Below are positions 1-6,967 of a DNA stretch of 64,000 bases, piece by piece; position 1 is the first letter of the stretch, and each line of letters opens with the position of its first letter. Location of the stretch: positions 310,001 through 374,000 of the forward strand of contig NZ_VIJZ01000003.1 in NCBI RefSeq assembly GCF_006874425.1. The letters are read 5' to 3'. This DNA is from Paenibacillus ottowii. Its GTDB lineage: Bacteria > Bacillota > Bacilli > Paenibacillales > Paenibacillaceae. The position numbers were made by a program, and so were the translations under genes. Under the pieces are notes generated by a model. The model had not been told where the DNA came from, did not search any database, and saw nothing but the letters and a program-made list of their open reading frames with translations.

Positions 1-739
1 TAACAGAAGCTAAAAACCAATCGTTAAGCGTCATTGCATTTTGATACAAAAATGTGGCGATAACCCGCTGTTTTCCTCCCAGCAATGCTGGGGTCGTATA
101 AGCTGTCAGGCTGCCCACGAAAACAAGAATGCTTCCAATGATCAGACCTGGAACAGACAGCGGGAATACAATTTTACGGAATGCGCTGAATTTGGAGGCT
201 CCAAGACTCTGAGCAGCATGGACAAGATCACCGTCGATATTTTCAAGCACACCAATCAGTGAAATAATCATCAGCGGTAAAAACAAATGAACCAGACCAA
301 TAATCATCGCTGCCGGAGTGTACAAAATATTCAGCGGCTCATCCACGAGTCCTAAGCTGATTAACACGTTGTTTAATAACCCCTTGCGACCCAAAATGAC
401 CATCCAGCTGAATGACCGGACTACAGGACTCGTCAATAAGGGGAAGATAGCCAGCGCGAGCAAAATCCCTTTACGACGCGGGGCCTTTTGTGAAATATAA
501 TAAGCTGTCGGAAAACCGAGCAATACGCATACGAGGGTCGTTACGACACTGACCTCCAGCGTAGTCAGCAATATTTTCAAAAAATAAGGGTCCTTGAAGA
601 AATGGAGATAGCCTTCTAAGGTGAATGAGCTGTCCTGTACGAAAGTCGAACCGATCGTCAACACAATCGGAATGACCATGAACACCGCCAGAAAGAGCAG
701 ACCTGGCAGCAGCAGCCAATACAAGTATGTTTTCTTCAT
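1..739 (-). CDS. ABC transporter permease, PotB-like (partial, 3' end off window)
   Basis: Inner-membrane permease of a binding-protein-dependent importer. The reading frame opens at the ATG at 739 and stays open to the left edge, giving about 246 residues with no stop. The N-terminus (MKKTYLYWLLLPGLLFLAVF) is a membrane segment, and further hydrophobic segments follow. Near residue 190 there is an EAA-type cytoplasmic loop (AAQSLGASKFSAFRKIVFPL), the contact for the ATPase subunit; this pattern is typical of the spermidine/putrescine-type (PotB) permease family. It starts 27 bases after the nucleoside hydrolase stop and belongs to the same minus-strand operon as the binding protein. The second permease and ATPase are presumably beyond the left edge. 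Substrate is unknown; the hydrolase neighbour hints at a nucleoside or nitrogenous compound. Confidence 0.85.
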   Translation of the reverse strand, partial: MKKTYLYWLLLPGLLFLAVFMVIPIVLTIGSTFVQDSSFTLEGYLHFFKDPYFLKILLTTLEVSVVTTLVCVLLGFPTAYYISQKAPRRKGILLALAIFPLLTSPVVRSFSWMVILGRKGLLNNVLISLGLVDEPLNILYTPAAMIIGLVHLFLPLMIISLIGVLENIDGDLVHAAQSLGASKFSAFRKIVFPLSVPGLIIGSILVFVGSLTAYTTPALLGGKQRVIATFLYQNAMTLNDWFLASV

Positions 740-766
740 GGGTAGCTCCTTGCGGTTATCAAAATG

Positions 767-1696
767 TTATTCCTTGTTCAGCACCTGGATAAACAGCTCC
801 AGAAAAGCTTCACTGTCCACCTGTTCGCACACATTCATATTGGGACTATGATTGAGGCGGTTCTGCACATCGCCTACCGTTTGTCCGTCACATATGCGAC
901 TGGAGGTTTCCACATCGACATATAACAGCGAGGTATCTACTAATCTCGAATTCAGCGCGACCCCAACAGCAAGCGGATCATGAAGCGCACACGCTTTTAC
1001 CCCGTTGCGTTCTTCATAACGCTTGGTATAAATAGCCGTGCTTTCAGCTACATAATCGCGAATCTCTGGGCGAGTCAGACGAGCAACATGATCGGCAGTC
1101 AGCAGCGCCTTGCGTGTTACATCCAGACCGACCTGTATCAATCGGCCAAATCCCGCGTGAAATACGATCCGTGCGGCTTCAGGATCAGCATACATGTTGT
1201 ACTCCGCTACAGGTGTAATATTGCCGCACCCGTGAATAACACCGCCCATAAAAATAACTTCATGGACGTGATCCGTCAGATCAGGACGCTTCAGCAGCGC
1301 CAACGCCAGATTGGTGAGCGGCCCGGTGCAAATGAGCGTCACTTCTCCGGGATGAGCCATCACGGTATCAATGATGATATCCGGTGCAAAACCCTCGGAT
1401 GCAGAGATGGCTGGGATTACTCCACTCAATGCGCCTCCAATACCGTCTTCTCCATGAACACGGTGCTCGTGCAATCCTTTACGTATTAATGGAGCCTCTG
1501 CCCCTGGATAGACCGGGATATCCGGTCTATCCAGCAAGTTGAGGATTTTGCAAGTATTCAATGTTGCTTGTTTAAGTGAAACATTACCGCATACCGTAGT
1601 AATCGCCTGAATATCCAGCTGACCACTTTTGGCCGCAAGTAAAATACCCAACGCATCATCAATGCCTGTATCTACATCTAATATGATCTTTTTCAT
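767..1696 (-). CDS. Inosine/uridine-preferring nucleoside hydrolase family
   Basis: Cytoplasmic enzyme of 309 residues expected to cleave the N-glycosidic bond of nucleosides to base plus ribose. The N-terminal DVDTGIDDA motif (about residues 5-13) is the calcium-binding aspartate cluster that defines the IUNH family. The reading frame is open 36 bases further upstream, but the start at 1696 is preferred because it begins with the family motif (MKKIILDVDTG) and its A is shared with the TAA stop of the upstream binding-protein gene, a translational-coupling arrangement. It lies between the substrate-binding lipoprotein and the permease, so the imported ligand is probably a nucleoside or a related glycoside. 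Base preference cannot be read from sequence. Confidence 0.88.
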   Translation of the reverse strand: MKKIILDVDTGIDDALGILLAAKSGQLDIQAITTVCGNVSLKQATLNTCKILNLLDRPDIPVYPGAEAPLIRKGLHEHRVHGEDGIGGALSGVIPAISASEGFAPDIIIDTVMAHPGEVTLICTGPLTNLALALLKRPDLTDHVHEVIFMGGVIHGCGNITPVAEYNMYADPEAARIVFHAGFGRLIQVGLDVTRKALLTADHVARLTRPEIRDYVAESTAIYTKRYEERNGVKACALHDPLAVGVALNSRLVDTSLLYVDVETSSRICDGQTVGDVQNRLNHSPNMNVCEQVDSEAFLELFIQVLNKE

Positions 1697-2769
1697 TATT
1701 GTGTAACTTCCCGGTTCCAGCGATCTGTCCATGCCTTGATATGATCATTGACGAATTTCATATCCAGCTTGGTCAGCTTGTTCACTACATCTGTACCGTA
1801 CGTAATTCCTTGAGTATCCGCACCGGATAGTACTACCTGCGTGTTCACCGGAGAATCAACTTTTGCCTTGGCGGATTTTTCTTGAACTTCCTTGCTCAGC
1901 TGCCAGTTGATAAATTCCTCAGCCAGCTCCTTCTGGTCGGAGCCTTTCACTACATTAATCGTGTTCATAACTGCATAAGCACCCTCACTAGGAGCTACGA
2001 ATTTCGCCCCTGGCACGGCAGCCTGCAAATCTTTGAAATACATTTCCATAATCGGACCGCCTGCAATTTCCTGCTGACTAAACATGTTCACGAATTCGGA
2101 CGTTTTACTATAAAACTTAACGATATTCGGGCTCAGCTCTTTCAGTTTTCCGAAGGCTTGGTCTTCATTAAATTCCTTGCTACCCGCTACTTTGGAAGCC
2201 GCATCTACCATCATCGGTCCAGCAGTTGCCGTAATATTCGGCAGAGTCACATTTCCTTTGAATTCAGGACCCCACAGGTCGGCCCAGGAGGTCACGTTCT
2301 TTTTCACCAGCTCCGGATTATAGGCAATACCGAGGCGTCCGACTGTATAAGCAGGGCCATATTCCTCACCCAGCGGTGCTTTGGCAATATCGTAAATTTG
2401 GTTCAGGTTCGGCACCTTACTGCGATCCAATTTCTCAAATAACCCTTGTTGAATTCCCTGTTGGGCATAATAATCAGACAGATAAATCAGATCGACGTCA
2501 GTGCTGCCTTGGCTGATTTTGTTCAACCGTTCGGCATTATTTCCGATTTCTACAACAATATCAACGTTATGTGCCTTTTCAAATGGCTCGTACACTTCTT
2601 TATTAAAGAAGTCCTCGGAGAAGCCCCATGTGGAAATAACTAGTTTCTTTTTTCCATCAGCTGAGCCATCTTTACCAGCTGTCTGGCCACCAGTAGCATT
2701 GCTGCCGCAACCTGCCAGTACCACAGATGCCAAGGTCACAGCCATAAATCCTTTAAACCACTTTTTCAT
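1696..2769 (-). CDS. ABC transporter substrate-binding lipoprotein (PotD/ThiB-like)
   Basis: Extracytoplasmic solute-binding protein of 357 residues. It has a lipoprotein signal with lipobox VLAGC near residue 20, followed by a low-complexity Gly/Ser linker and a bilobal binding-protein body (LVISTWGFSEDFF near residue 44, AYTVGRLGIAYNPELV in the middle). The fold and motifs resemble the iron/polyamine/thiamine cluster of binding proteins rather than sugar-binding ones. It opens the operon; a GGGGGAG ribosome binding site sits just before the ATG at 2769, and the stop overlaps the hydrolase start. The 174-base leader ahead of it contains a strong terminator-like hairpin (2818-2850), so expression may be controlled by attenuation. 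The ligand is not identifiable. Confidence 0.85.
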   Translation of the reverse strand: MKKWFKGFMAVTLASVVLAGCGSNATGGQTAGKDGSADGKKKLVISTWGFSEDFFNKEVYEPFEKAHNVDIVVEIGNNAERLNKISQGSTDVDLIYLSDYYAQQGIQQGLFEKLDRSKVPNLNQIYDIAKAPLGEEYGPAYTVGRLGIAYNPELVKKNVTSWADLWGPEFKGNVTLPNITATAGPMMVDAASKVAGSKEFNEDQAFGKLKELSPNIVKFYSKTSEFVNMFSQQEIAGGPIMEMYFKDLQAAVPGAKFVAPSEGAYAVMNTINVVKGSDQKELAEEFINWQLSKEVQEKSAKAKVDSPVNTQVVLSGADTQGITYGTDVVNKLTKLDMKFVNDHIKAWTDRWNREVTQ

Positions 2770-2816
2770 ATGAAACTCCCCCTATTTTTTATTCTGCACA
2801 CCTTATAACACAAAAA

Positions 2817-2851
2817 AGAAAAGTACTCTTGTAAAACAAGAATACTTTTCT
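2817..2851 (-). terminator. Leader hairpin with U-run ahead of the ABC operon
   Basis: A 14-15 bp stem (AAAAGTA(C/T)TCTTG arms, loop of about 5 bases) is followed in minus-strand sense by TTTTCTTTTTTG. It lies after the DUF2294 stop (2944) and before the binding-protein start (2769). It may simply end DUF2294 transcription, or act as an attenuator for the ABC operon. Confidence 0.65.
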
Positions 2852-2943
2852 TCGTAAACAAAGAATAAGTTGATCCCGCTGTGCGTTATAACAGGTTCTC
2901 CCCTCAGATAGATCCGAAGCGAAAAGCCGAATATCCAATTTTA

Positions 2944-3288
2944 TTAGGATTCTTTCAGTATGATGTTCGTAATGGCCCACTGCGTTGCTGAATCATAGTC
3001 GCGCAGTAAAGCTTCTATATCGAGCTCCATATCCTCAATCAGCTTCTCGCGAAGTCTCTTCTTATACAGCATGGACATTCGGAAATCCACTTCCAGCTTC
3101 AAGCCGGGGGCTTCCACTTCCAATGCCGCCGAGCGTGGAGAACGCCGGTGCTTCGCTACAAAGGTAACAATGTTGTTCTCAACGGTGGCCCGCAACAGCG
3201 TGGTCCCGAAGCCGAACAGTTCCTTTGAAACTTCATTGTAAATCTGGCACATCCGCTTTTTGCTTTCATTACTGTCGAGCAGCGTCAT
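2944..3288 (-). CDS. DUF2294 family protein
   Basis: Small soluble protein of 114 residues matching the DUF2294 family by overall pattern: an N-terminal helix, then a beta-rich core (LRATVENNIVTFVAKHRRSP near residue 32), an acidic helix with LIEDMELDIEALLRDYDS, and a short hydrophobic end. No signal peptide or membrane segment. The start at 3288 has GAGGGTGGG just upstream. A sigma-A-like promoter is visible at 3340-3368. The family has no firmly established biochemical role; I do not assign one. It precedes the nucleoside-type ABC operon on the same strand, separated by a terminator-like hairpin. Confidence 0.75.
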   Translation of the reverse strand: MTLLDSNESKKRMCQIYNEVSKELFGFGTTLLRATVENNIVTFVAKHRRSPRSAALEVEAPGLKLEVDFRMSMLYKKRLREKLIEDMELDIEALLRDYDSATQWAITNIILKES

Positions 3289-3339
3289 GAACCCACCCTC
3301 ATCAGCATATTACGTACAATCAATCTTTTAACACGATAG

Positions 3340-3368
3340 ATTATACATAAATATATGATAAATAGCAA
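3340..3368 (-). promoter_or_regulatory. Sigma-A-like promoter of the DUF2294 gene
   Basis: Minus strand TTGCTA (3363-3368), a 17-base spacer, and a consensus TATAAT (3340-3345), about 50 bases upstream of the DUF2294 start. Confidence 0.55.
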
Positions 3369-3796
3369 ACAAAAATCCCTAATTCAATAACATATGTCGC
3401 GAAAAAACGAACAATATGTCGAAGTTTGTAGCTTTGCGGCATTTTTATACTCACTGATCTCAAAAATCTCGGTTTAGATCCATCCTACCAAAGAGCCGAT
3501 AACAACGAAAGGAAACAAATCACTATTACCATTGATCAGATCAAACTTACATTAACTGTAGACCGTACAACAATGCTCCAAAATATCAGCAACCTCAACC
3601 TGTAGCCCCAAAGGATGCTATCATTGCCATTTCGGGGGAGATAATTTTCTCTACTATAAATTTTTTCTACTATAATATGTAGGTTTAATGTAAACACATT
3701 AAACCGTACCCCGCAGAACTCTCCTAGCGGTTGTACGGTTCATTTAAGTTATGTAGCTGACCACAGCAGCATAATGTTAGCTATGATATATGCCTG
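3369..3796. other. Intergenic stretch with overlapping hairpins and a possible gene relic
   Basis: No intact gene. On the plus strand a short open stretch at about 3503-3605 reads as ITITIDQIKLTLTVD and then breaks; a second frame continues to about 3690 (PQPVAPKDAIIAISGEIIF). This looks like a small decayed gene. Two strong inverted repeats follow: 3682-3705 (10-bp arms GGTTTAATGT) and 3702-3740 (arms AACCGTAC). They share bases, so they cannot form together. They lie downstream of the WXG-type gene and may end its transcript. Confidence 0.35.
3682..3740. repeat. Two overlapping inverted repeats
   Basis: GGTTTAATGT at 3682-3691 pairs perfectly with ACATTAAACC at 3696-3705. AACCGTAC at 3702-3709 pairs with GTACGGTT at 3733-3740, reinforced by inner CCGC/GCGG. 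The arms share 3702-3705, so the structures are mutually exclusive. Confidence 0.6.
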
Positions 3797-4093
3797 TCAC
3801 CATTGTGCTGCCCGCTTGCGTCTCTCCTCACGCCGATCAGCTTCTTCCATTTTGCGAATATAACGCTTTAACTGCTCTTTATGATCGTCCAATTCCTGCA
3901 GGCGTACAGTTGTCCCTTGGAGAAACGCCTCCATTTTACGTGTTAATTCAGCAGCCGATTCACCTCGCCAGTCTTGCAGACGACCATATATGTTTTTCAT
4001 CTGCTGCTCCTGATGCTGAAGTCTTTGCTTTAGCTGCTCGCACTGCTGTACAGCCCTCCGCAGATCCCCCAGGCTCAAAGATATTCTGCTCAT
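3797..4093 (-). CDS. WXG100-like helical protein, probable T7SS partner of the lipase
   Basis: A 98-residue all-helical protein without signal peptide. It has a WxG turn (DWRGESAAELTRKMEAF, near residues 42-58) between two long amphipathic helices rich in Gln, Glu, Lys and Arg, the hairpin layout of WXG100/ESAT-6-like and related T7SS chaperone or targeting proteins. It starts 38 bases downstream of the lipase stop on the same strand, so the two are likely co-transcribed. In Staphylococcus aureus the T7SS lipase TslA needs two small helical partners to be exported; this gene is a plausible counterpart. No T7SS core gene (EssC, EsaA, EssB) lies in the window. The family call is based on the motif and size only. 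Confidence 0.65.
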   Translation of the reverse strand: MSRISLSLGDLRRAVQQCEQLKQRLQHQEQQMKNIYGRLQDWRGESAAELTRKMEAFLQGTTVRLQELDDHKEQLKRYIRKMEEADRREERRKRAAQW

Positions 4094-4131
4094 CTCTTTC
4101 GCCTCCCGTTGTGTTCTTCCAGCTGCTCTTA

Positions 4132-5592
4132 TTATTGATCGGCCATCGTAAATTCCTGGCCCTTGCGATCAATATACTCGGCTATTTCTGTAATCGATTC
4201 CTGATACCAGCGATTAATTCGATCCAGTGTCACCGTTGCACTATGCGCAAGCGGGGTCAAAGACTGACTCTCACTTGTTCCGATATGAGCCTGAAATAAC
4301 TGAATGGACGCTCGGGTATCACTAGAAAATCCATGCAAGCTAGAACGCATCTGATTAGCTGCATGCTTTAGCTCCTCGGGTGTTAATTGAATTGTGCCCC
4401 CATTTTTGTTGCCCACAAAATAAGCCCCACCATGAACGCGGCCATTTTGTTGGCCTGCTCCCATCAAATTCACACCTAGCCCATGAGCAGCAAACTGTCC
4501 AAGGGCACCCCATTGTCCACCGTAGCGTTCAACCAGATCGCCCATGACTTGCTTGAGCTCTGCCTGCGCAGCCAGCATCTGCTCGTACGCCTCCACCCGC
4601 GGATTACCTTCTACCAACTGTCCGTCCATGGTGTACAGCGGATTGCTGATACTGCCGTTTTCATCAAATGTGAAATGATCCATGCTATGCGTCGCTTCAC
4701 CCAATACCGAATTATAGAACTTGGTAATTGCATCTTGCTGCATCATAGGCAACGTAATTGGGACATAAACAATGGGAGTCCATTTGGGTCCCAAAAAAAA
4801 GTTGGCCCACTTATTTTCTCTTTCGATCGGCAACGAAACAGGAATTGTGATTTTGGCTTCATTAGCCGTCTTATAATCATTATTTATAAAGTAGGTTGTA
4901 CCCACATGTGGTTTTGCATCTTTAACCCCTGAACCGATGGTATCCTTCGGATTGACATAGGCAACATTCGTCTTTTGAAAATCGCCGTTTTCCACCTTCT
5001 TTTGAAGATCATCCGATAAAAGATGGACAATGCTTGGTGCATTATAACTGACCGAAGACAGCCCGTTCCGTACCGCCACATATTCTGCCTCCGCTCCTCC
5101 CAGAGAATGGCCTGTGGTAGATATTTCAGCAGAGGGGTATTCCTTTTTTACGGCATCATATAGATTTTGGGCTTGTGTGAATTGATTATTCTGGTACTTT
5201 TCCTCATATTGAAGAAATGCACTTTGTACTTGTGGTGGGAGTTTAGCCACTTCTGCCTTATTATTTTCATAATAATGATGGGCTTCTTCCAACGTTTTTG
5301 CGCGTCCTCCGACGACATCGCTGATGTCCGTCCCCCAGTCCATCGCCACGCTCCACTTGGGTCGATCTGGAGGTTCTGTCCCTCTATAACCGATGATTAC
5401 CTGATTGGTTTTTTCGTTATGGAACACAGTCGCATCGAATCCAGAACCGTTAGTGTCATGTAATAGTTTATCGTCCAACTTAACAGCTTTCCAACCAGGT
5501 ATGCTTTCACTCTCATAAGCCTTTACATCATTACTTCGCAAATATACTCTTTCTGCTATGTGCCAATAAGTCTCATCTGTGATATATTGCAT
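4132..5592 (-). CDS. Class 3 lipase-like toxin with C-terminal helical (T7SS-type) domain
   Basis: A 486-residue protein. The N-terminal two thirds is an alpha/beta-hydrolase of the lipase class 3 type: an IIGYRGTEPP segment (oxyanion strand), then the nucleophile elbow TGHSLGG at about residue 160, and a later DxIGSG segment that may supply the acid. The last 100 residues (LTPEELKHAANQMRSSLHGF onward to EYIDRKGQEFTMADQ) are helical and resemble the WXG/DUF3130 group of T7SS targeting modules. No signal peptide is present. The start at 5592 is preferred over an upstream ATG at 5655 because AAGGTGGGGAAAAG precedes it. This enzyme-first, targeting-last order is that of the S. aureus T7SS effector TslA. 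A WXG-type partner follows, and two divergent genes (5673, 6386) are candidate immunity genes. Confidence 0.72.
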   Translation of the reverse strand: MQYITDETYWHIAERVYLRSNDVKAYESESIPGWKAVKLDDKLLHDTNGSGFDATVFHNEKTNQVIIGYRGTEPPDRPKWSVAMDWGTDISDVVGGRAKTLEEAHHYYENNKAEVAKLPPQVQSAFLQYEEKYQNNQFTQAQNLYDAVKKEYPSAEISTTGHSLGGAEAEYVAVRNGLSSVSYNAPSIVHLLSDDLQKKVENGDFQKTNVAYVNPKDTIGSGVKDAKPHVGTTYFINNDYKTANEAKITIPVSLPIERENKWANFFLGPKWTPIVYVPITLPMMQQDAITKFYNSVLGEATHSMDHFTFDENGSISNPLYTMDGQLVEGNPRVEAYEQMLAAQAELKQVMGDLVERYGGQWGALGQFAAHGLGVNLMGAGQQNGRVHGGAYFVGNKNGGTIQLTPEELKHAANQMRSSLHGFSSDTRASIQLFQAHIGTSESQSLTPLAHSATVTLDRINRWYQESITEIAEYIDRKGQEFTMADQ

Positions 5593-5672
5593 CTTTTCCC
5601 CACCTTGTTTAATTGACCTATATATTATAAAGTTATAAAAAGTTATTACTACCAAAAAAGGAGAAAGATAAT

Positions 5673-6023
5673 ATGAAAAAGAAAATCGGGGTTTATACCC
5701 TTATTCTAGTTTCCATCCTTGTAGGAGTTTTCTATTACATACAGTACACATCAAATGCAGAAAAAAAAGAACTTGTCCAAACTATCGCCCTGCCTCTTGG
5801 GAAAGAATATATTAAACAATACTATAGCGCAGACTTCATTTTGAAAGATTATGAATTCAATGGCCCTTATGTTAATTCTACGGTTTTCCTTTATGGATAT
5901 ATAAAGGGGCATGAGGGTCAAACAGTCTCCATCACCTATGACTATAAAAAAAAGGAAATCATAGATGTGAGTGGCCCCGGTTGGTTCATTGATAGCCGGA
6001 ATCCCGAAAAGAACACTCCTTAA
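5673..6023 (+). CDS. Small membrane-anchored protein, candidate immunity protein
   Basis: A 116-residue protein with one N-terminal membrane segment (about residues 5-23, TLILVSILVGVFYYI) and an extracytoplasmic domain of about 90 residues with KEYIKQYYSADFILKDYEF, a YVNSTVFLYGYIKGHE strand pair, and a conserved WFIDSRNP end. The pattern of an alpha helix followed by strands is reminiscent of small cystatin-like domains such as DUF1433/DUF4467, but I cannot confirm a family. It is divergent from the lipase with 80 bases between starts, and has an AAAAGGAG ribosome binding site. A frameshifted paralogue lies at 6386-6738. Paralogous membrane-tethered proteins next to an exported lipase suggest self-protection outside the membrane; this is inference. 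Confidence 0.6.
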   Translation: MKKKIGVYTLILVSILVGVFYYIQYTSNAEKKELVQTIALPLGKEYIKQYYSADFILKDYEFNGPYVNSTVFLYGYIKGHEGQTVSITYDYKKKEIIDVSGPGWFIDSRNPEKNTP

Positions 6024-6385
6024 TTATGGAAATTAAAGTATTTTCACAAAAAAGCGTCTGTCATCAATCTCTATAAGGGAATACATTTTTCCAATCTAAG
6101 GAAGTAAAATCATTATAATACCTCCCATTTACTTGGGGTATAGTTAAAAGTAAAAATAAGTATAAAGTCGTTGGTTACTGCATTTCTGGTCGCGGTTCAT
6201 ACCTAATAACGATTAGGACTTTGTAACTGTATGTTAGAAGAAATTTGCATATATGAACACAATTTTTAGACGTTGTACCGAGCTGATCCTTGTATTAAAT
6301 AAATGAGCTATCCTACTGTTAACATAATAAAAAGCAATAATGTTCTGAGTTTATAGTAAGGAGATACTAAGGAGAAGAATTCAAC
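6024..6385. other. AT-rich intergenic region between paralogous small genes
   Basis: No open frame with a ribosome binding site is visible in these 362 bases. It presumably holds the promoter of the second paralogue. Confidence 0.4.
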
Positions 6386-6738
6386 TTGAAGAAGAGAAAG
6401 GTTTGGGAAAGCATCTTTATAGTAGTTTCAATCCTTGTAGGAATCTTTTATTACATGCAATATACAGAGGATGTACAAAAAGAAGAGTACGTCCAATCTG
6501 GTATACCTATTGGAAAAGAATATATTAAGAAGTATTATAATGCCGAGTTTATATACAAAAATTACGATTTTATTGGCGGCTATGTTAACTCTACCGTTTA
6601 TCTTCGTGGCTACATAAAAGGGCATGAAGACCAGATAATCTCAATAAATTACGACTATAAGAAAAAAAGGTGCTCTACGTGACTGGACCGGAGTGGTTCA
6701 TTGACAGTCGGAACCCTAGAAAAAATTCAGATTATTGA
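6386..6738 (+). pseudogene. Frameshifted paralogue of the 5673-6023 protein
   Basis: Starts at a TTG (6386) with AAGGAG upstream. Through residue 95 it parallels the protein at 5673 (membrane segment VSILVGIFYYMQYT, GKEYIKKYYNAEF, GGYVNSTVYLRGYIKGHE). At a run of seven A near 6662-6668 the frame slips: the zero frame ends at a TGA after KKKRCST (98 residues), while the next frame continues VLYVTGPEWFIDSRNPRKNS to a TGA at 6736-6738, restoring the paralogue's C-terminus. It is either a decayed copy, a phase-variable homopolymer, or a sequencing error. Confidence 0.7.
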
Positions 6739-6750
6739 ATCACAATTGTG

Positions 6751-6775
6751 AATAAGGCTCCTAAGGAGCCTTATT
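6751..6775. terminator. Bidirectional terminator
   Basis: Perfect 11-bp stem (AATAAGGCTCC / GGAGCCTTATT) with a 3-base loop, between the convergent pseudogene and the end of the large minus-strand operon. Confidence 0.75.
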
Positions 6776-6793
6776 CACTCGTTGCCTGACTTA

Positions 6794-6940
6794 TTAACGT
6801 TTTTCACTTTGAGCTAGAGGCTGATTTACATAAATAAAGGGATATTCGCCTTTGCTTATTTTACGTTTCCATTCTTGGACTATATCTTCCTGGGTCGGCG
6901 CTTTCTCATTTACAATTGCTCCTGTAACTACTTTAGCCAT
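6794..6940 (-). CDS. Small 48-residue protein at the end of the VgrG operon
   Basis: Not recognised. The frame runs from an ATG at 6940 to TAA at 6794-6796 and begins MAKVVTGAIVNEKAPTQEDI, ending near QPLAQSEKR. A GAGAAGGGG ribosome binding site lies 5 bases upstream of the start, and the gene begins 27 bases after the stop of the second VgrG-like gene, so it is probably translated. The peptide is hydrophilic with WKRKISKGEYPF in the middle and no signal or membrane segment. It could be a small chaperone or cap for the spike, but nothing in the sequence proves that. Confidence 0.55.
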   Translation of the reverse strand: MAKVVTGAIVNEKAPTQEDIVQEWKRKISKGEYPFIYVNQPLAQSEKR

Positions 6941-6967
6941 GCTTTCCCCTTCTCTTGGTGGTTTTAT

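Noticed and set aside
980..1489. Long plus-strand frame (169 residues) across the nucleoside hydrolase
   Set aside because: Antisense to a gene with clear family motifs; no ribosome binding site and unnatural composition. Same for similar antisense frames at 1882-2442, 15565-16293 and 45009-45977.
2852..2943. Possible TPP riboswitch before the binding-protein gene
   Set aside because: CTGAGGGG and GAACCTG resemble parts of the TPP consensus, but the 5' GGGG-TGC arm and correct spacing are missing, and part of the length would fall in coding sequence.
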